A stretch of DNA of 64,000 bases from Aquanectria penicillioides. Its lineage: Eukaryota; Ascomycota; Sordariomycetes; Hypocreales; Nectriaceae. Positions within the stretch are counted from its first letter, which is position 1, and every line of letters begins with the position of its first letter. Below are positions 59,940 through 64,000 of the stretch, one piece after another. The notes below the pieces were generated by a model that saw only the letters and a program-made list of their open reading frames with translations, was not told the DNA's origin and did no database searches. Made by a program: the position numbers and the translations under genes. The stretch lies in the NCBI GenBank assembly GCA_003415625.1, contig PYIU01000003.1:5456001-5520000 (forward strand). Reading direction: 5' to 3'.

Positions 59940-60141
59940 ATGCTTGGGTGATGAGAGAAGAGAAGAGGGAAGAGGAGGGGAGAGAAAAAGAAAGAATGAG
60001 AACGGAAAGGAAAAAAGAAAAGGAAAAGGAAAAAGAAAGAGGCTGTCAAGAGAGAACAGGAAGAGACGACAAAAAGAGGTGTGGTTAGACTTGGCCCAAA
60101 GTAAGGTGCGTCTGGCCCTTTTTTTTTTTTTTTTTTTTTTT
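59940..60141. repeat. Polypurine tract followed by T23
   Basis: About 140 bases almost purely A/G on the plus strand, then after 40 bases a run of 23 T interrupted at 60142. It is simple sequence upstream of the BolA gene and could form unusual DNA structure. Confidence 0.85.
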
Positions 60142-62520
60142 CTTTTTGGCTGGGTGGCGGGTGACAGACGCAGACAGATCTCTGAGTTGTTGGCGTTTCG
60201 GTGTGAAGTCGGTGAGCTTAACAGTGCGTGCTACCTACATGTACATCCAGCGCATTTGATCCCAGCAAGCATCACCAGCCGACGTCACGCAGCACACATC
60301 ACGCACCACGTACCACATGTTGCGAATGTACAGTCCCGTACCAAAGAGCAGCCAAGTGATCCCCCGAAAAACGAACCTGCATGCGCAATCCCTGGCCGGA
60401 TTTCCCTTGGGGCTTGCAGACTGCAGGACAGAAAACGCACAATTGGGTCTCCCAGCCTGGGTTTCGTTTCGCTCGTTTGAGCTTGGTTGGTTGGCCGCCC
60501 ACTCCGCAGTTTGCCTCCTCTTTGTCCAGAACACGCAGCACCCACGCAGCACCCACGCAGCGCAGCGCAGTGACCATTCCGGCTATCGCCCATTACCAAC
60601 CCTGGAATTGCGGCTGGACTGGGGTTTGTTGGGCGTGCTGGGGAGGGGGCCAAAAGCAAAGGCCCAATGGCAGACCGCCCAGCGATGGAAGCGGTGAAGC
60701 CCTCTGGAGACTTTGTGAGCCGGGGGCCTGGGAGCTGCCCAGGCCGGGGTGGATACATCGCAGAGCCGTCCCATGAACCGGACAACGGACAGTATCAAAT
60801 CGACGGTACAGCATCAGACGTGCCCGGGCGGTTTTGCCTCGGTTCCAGCGCCAAAGACGCAGAAAAGGGACGCCGGTCGACTACTTCCCAGGCACAGATG
60901 CTACCTCCTGTGGAGGGCCGCTTCCGCCGGCAATTGGGACGTTCCATCCACAGCGGTGTGGAGTTTTGCTGCCGTTCAGAGGTACACTACAGTAGTTTGC
61001 CGGCGTTCTGTAGGTACGGCCCAGACGGGCGGGATCTGGTGTGACGCCCTTGCTTGCTGCTCTTGCTTTTGGCGGTATACTACGTAAGGGATAAGAGAGT
61101 CCTGGAGCTGGCCAGCCATGTCCGCCCACCACCACCGCAACAACAAACCTGGCATGACCAGTCGGCATGTCCAAGCCATTGGCCCGGGGAGACCGGGGAA
61201 GGCTGCGAAAGAAGGAAGGAAAAGGCTCCAAATGATATGACAGATGAGATGCGGTCGGTCATGCCCCGGTCAGGGTCCAGGTCAAAGCCTGCGTCCACGT
61301 CTATCAAAACCCAGGGTCTCGTTCAGTTACCGACATGAGGTCGTCGCCTTGAGCGCAAACCAGCGCAGAGCCTGGCCGACAACACACTCGCCCACCCGCG
61401 CTAAGAATACGGTGTGATATCGTGGGGTGCACCGACAAGGGTCTGTCCCGTGGCTGGACGCACAGAACTTTCCAAAGAAGCATCTTACTCCATCCAGCCT
61501 CCGCCCAGGGATCGTCTTGTCCTGCTGCCAGCAACGCTCCTGGCCCCTCCCCATCGACCCAGCATGTCGTCGTCACCCCACCACCGCTAATCACTTCACT
61601 AGCCGTCCCGGTTTCCCCGTCCCGTGTCCAAATGTTCAAGCGGGCTCAACCCGGGGAGGGGAACCTCCGTTAACTTGCCATTATCGCTACATAGTACGAA
61701 TATGCCGTCCCGCCAACGTGACGACAACACACCCTCACATGTCCCATCACCCAAGATAGGCGAGGTACCAAAGTACCCGCGAGTGTAACCCAGCGGCTTA
61801 GTGCCTCCGTCTGTCCAGGGTCGTGGGCATTCGACCGAGAGCATCATATTTATTTCCGGAAACCAGCCAGTTGTCGCTGTTTCCAACCGAATCATCGTGT
61901 CGCCCTGAGCTGCAGGGCTTTGCCATCACGTGAATACGGTCTATCAACACACTGAACGAAACTCAGCTCGTAGCAAAGAGGGCGGTGGACAATTCTCTCT
62001 CTGACAAATCTTTGGGCAGTAGGGGGGTCAATCAACACTCCTGTGCATATGACATGATGCCACGCCAAGCTAACCCCGAAGATCCCTCGCCATCTCTAGA
62101 CAGTACCGATGCAAAAATGTCGATCATTTGTTCAACCAGTATCCCCATCTCTCAACATTTTGACAGTTTGGGAACGGTTTCAGCTGAAGGAATTAGTTTC
62201 CGTGTGTACCTAGCCCAAATGTTGATACTCAAAACAGACGTCATGCCGGTGCGGCGAAATCGCCGTTGATGAGCATGCATCCATGTAACACCATGCACAA
62301 TCAACCATAGACTCACATGGTTACCAGATCAGAATATGGCGCATGCATTGGCAATCAGATATCTTGGATTGTAGCATCTTAACCGTCGTTACCTCAACAA
62401 AAGATCATGGAGTCTTGGTCGAGGAACCTATCCCCATTATTGTATCACATCAAAGCAGCCCTCCATTATGTGGAGCCCAAGCCCATCGGACTATTTGGTA
62501 TAACAGTCAAATGTTCCTCA

Positions 62521-62547
62521 AGCCAACAAAGCCAACAAAGCCAACAA
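62521..62547. repeat. AGCCAACAA x3 tandem repeat
   Basis: Three perfect copies of AGCCAACAA, about 180 bp beyond the stop of the last gene. Confidence 0.9.
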
Positions 62548-62726
62548 ATGCAAGAATTTTCATTGCCATTCTCGGAGACCCTATTCAAATAGCTGCTTCA
62601 AGCGGGGAAATTGTTCTTGGAGCTGAACAGATGCCTCTTCTCGACGCATTCGACGACTACCTTCACCAGTCCTCAACGCTCCCTGCACCACGTCCGCTCC
62701 AATTCCCCAAACTCCAGAACCAAACA

Positions 62727-63905
62727 TCACAGGTCCAAGAAGTGGTGCAGCCAATCCCCAGTCGCCACAACTGCCGCCCCGGCAATTAGCGCAGCTGCCC
62801 CGGCTACTTTTGCGCTTTGGCGACATGCTCGTTGTCGGGGCTCTGTGATCTCCGCTTGTCTTAGTTGATCTCGGCGCCGCATCAAGGAACGACAAGCGTG
62901 GATTTCTGAATCTTGTACCAGAAGACTCGCAAGAATTATTGCAAAATCAGCATCATTCCACCAAATTCTGAGGTATTCCCAGTTTTCTTGAAGCTGGGAA
63001 TAAACTACCGGGAGATTAGTTACTTTTTCTGAATATTTTGTGACGACAGGGCGGAGTTGACGATTCAACGTACAGCTTGAACACTGAGCTACTGCACTTT
63101 CTTTACATGTCGAAATCCCAAAAGCTTGGATGGCGTTTATGCTCATAATTCGTGGTAGCGGCCAGATTGCTGCCGTTGAATCTCCAGCCTGGTCACAATA
63201 ATCCCAGAATGGCTGGCCTTGGAACTTTTCCTCAAGAGGCCTTCTTGATTCCCAAATTTCGGCAGAGACCAGACAGAGCGCAAAGTGCCGCCTGAAAGCT
63301 AGTGACTCTAGCATTGGGGGAATGGATGTCGTGGAAGTTGAATGCCACGGAATTTGGTCTGGCTGGTCCTGTGTTGCGTATAGATGATCACTCACAGGTC
63401 CATATACTTGATCCGAAGGAGTGGTTACAAGAACTACATAGAACTTTTGGCGACGAGTACCAAGCCCTTGTAATGGTTTATCTGCAAGTGATTGGTCAGG
63501 AGGGGCTTTGCTATTATCTTGGAGTGAAACGGGGTCTGTACCGGAATCATGGCTTCCGGACCAGCTGGCTAGGCCTCTAAGCCAGGGAAATATCCATGAG
63601 CCAGGGCTGGAAGCGCTTGACCAACCATTCCCGGGAGTATTGCTCCCCAGGTCGACAAAAGTACCGGAAATTGCGTCAAGAACGAAATTCACTATGGCAG
63701 AAAAGAAGTTGTCGGTGATGAAGCCATTAACAATCGTTCTGGTCCATGGCGATGTCTGCCAATGTTCGAAGCCATACCATGCTGCCCAAGTAAGAGCTGC
63801 CCACGCCACGAGATTGCGCAGCAAAATCAATGGTTCAGGAGTAAATATGATGCATCCAGCAATAACACTTGCGATAAGGGAAAACTCGAACTGTCCTAGA
63901 GCCAT
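62727..63905 (-). CDS. Uncharacterised membrane-anchored protein
   Basis: Single-exon frame of 392 residues from the ATG at 63905 (MALGQFEFSLIASVIAG). Two hydrophobic segments lie at about residues 7-25 and 28-45, and one near the C-terminus (KVAGAAALIAGAAVVATGDW). Between them is a soluble region with aromatic and Cys residues (ESAVAQCSSCTLNRQL; WEYLRIWWNDADFAI). The style, a hydrophobic N-terminus, a globular middle and a C-terminal helix, is common among lineage-specific fungal proteins, but no known domain is recognised. An in-frame Met upstream (63947) crosses a G13 run and is unlikely to be used. Confidence 0.72.
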   Translation of the reverse strand: MALGQFEFSLIASVIAGCIIFTPEPLILLRNLVAWAALTWAAWYGFEHWQTSPWTRTIVNGFITDNFFSAIVNFVLDAISGTFVDLGSNTPGNGWSSASSPGSWIFPWLRGLASWSGSHDSGTDPVSLQDNSKAPPDQSLADKPLQGLGTRRQKFYVVLVTTPSDQVYGPVSDHLYATQDQPDQIPWHSTSTTSIPPMLESLAFRRHFALCLVSAEIWESRRPLEEKFQGQPFWDYCDQAGDSTAAIWPLPRIMSINAIQAFGISTCKESAVAQCSSCTLNRQLRPVVTKYSEKVTNLPVVYSQLQENWEYLRIWWNDADFAIILASLLVQDSEIHACRSLMRRRDQLRQAEITEPRQRACRQSAKVAGAAALIAGAAVVATGDWLHHFLDL

Positions 63906-63931
63906 GGTTCTTTGGGTTGACAAGAAGCAAA

Positions 63932-63944
63932 GGGGGGGGGGGGG
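63932..63944. repeat. G13 homopolymer
   Basis: Thirteen consecutive G residues lie 27 bp upstream of the last gene's start. The length of such a run is error-prone in any assembly. Confidence 0.95.
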
Positions 63945-64000
63945 CACGGGTTCGAATCAACGAACACGCAAACACGGCTCAAATTTCAAGTCTAGTCGGC

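Larger units (their letters stand above)
59515..62726. other. Gene-poor interval of 3.2 kb
   Basis: No gene is supported. The first part is the BolA promoter with a long polypurine stretch (59940-60080) and T23 (60119-60141). Frames at 60285-60785 minus and 60317-60776 plus mirror each other over GC-rich sequence and show no motif. Frames between 61300 and 62270 are short. A 9-mer repeat is at 62521-62547. The right end is the 3' flank of the next gene. Confidence 0.5.

Noticed and set aside
60285..60785. Overlapping long frames on both strands
   Set aside because: They arise from GC-rich sequence without stops. No domain and no splice logic.
63946..63966. tRNA B-box-like GGGTTCGAATC
   Set aside because: The flanks do not pair as a T-stem and no A-box or acceptor stem fits.

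Overview
This window comes from the nuclear genome of a filamentous ascomycete (Pezizomycotina). The coding style suggests a Sordariomycete, possibly Hypocreales, but the species cannot be fixed from sequence alone. The evidence is: short introns of about 46-130 bp with GT..AG ends and CTAAC/CTGAC-like branch sites; a Zn2Cys6 regulator with the fungal-specific domain; fungal-type housekeeping genes (MDM12, NOC2, FAB1, VPS28, ILV1); and intergenic pyrimidine tracts. Genes were assembled by reading exons across splice sites. For almost every multi-exon gene the summed exon length is an exact multiple of three, which is a strong internal check.

Layout. 1-2.4 kb: no firm gene. 2.48-6.76 kb: membrane proteins (orthodox aquaporin, a four-helix membrane protein, a four-exon MFS sugar porter). 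6.76-10.5 kb: gene-poor. 10.5-13.1 kb: eight-exon Zn2Cys6 transcription factor. 14.2-15.1 kb: metal-dependent amidohydrolase. 17.9-20.1 kb: methionine sulfoxide reductase A and, convergent to it, a mitochondrial BAX-inhibitor-like protein. 20.9-23.9 kb: an unusual protein with two cyclic-nucleotide-binding domains, an F-box and leucine-rich repeats. 23.9-30.8 kb: gene-poor, holding one candidate multi-exon gene on the minus strand (28.65-29.34 kb). 30.8-32.7 kb: threonine deaminase ILV1. 33.6-34.2 kb: small RAER-repeat protein with a PPxY motif. 35.0-36.9 kb: secreted GH76 mannanase.

The right half is a denser housekeeping block: a Ppc89/Cep57-like spindle-pole-body coiled-coil protein, NOC2, VPS28, MDM12, FAB1, an uncharacterised disordered protein with two apparent frame breaks, and a mitochondrial BolA. 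It ends with a gene-poor 3.2 kb and an uncharacterised membrane protein. NOC2 and VPS28 are divergent across only 288 bp. FAB1 (PI3P 5-kinase) and VPS28 (ESCRT-I) both act at endosomes and MDM12 at ER-mitochondria contacts, but nothing in the sequence shows co-regulation.

The most useful observations are: three places where one missing base in or next to a homopolymer would repair a reading frame (Zn2Cys6 start; two C6 runs at 56.68 and 57.77 kb), pointing to assembly undercalls or real lesions; a likely hidden multi-exon gene at 28.65-29.34 kb; the two-CNB/F-box/LRR architecture; and a Gcn4/CPC1-type TGACTC site plus a double CACGTG element upstream of ILV1. No tRNA, rRNA, CRISPR array or intact transposon was recognised.
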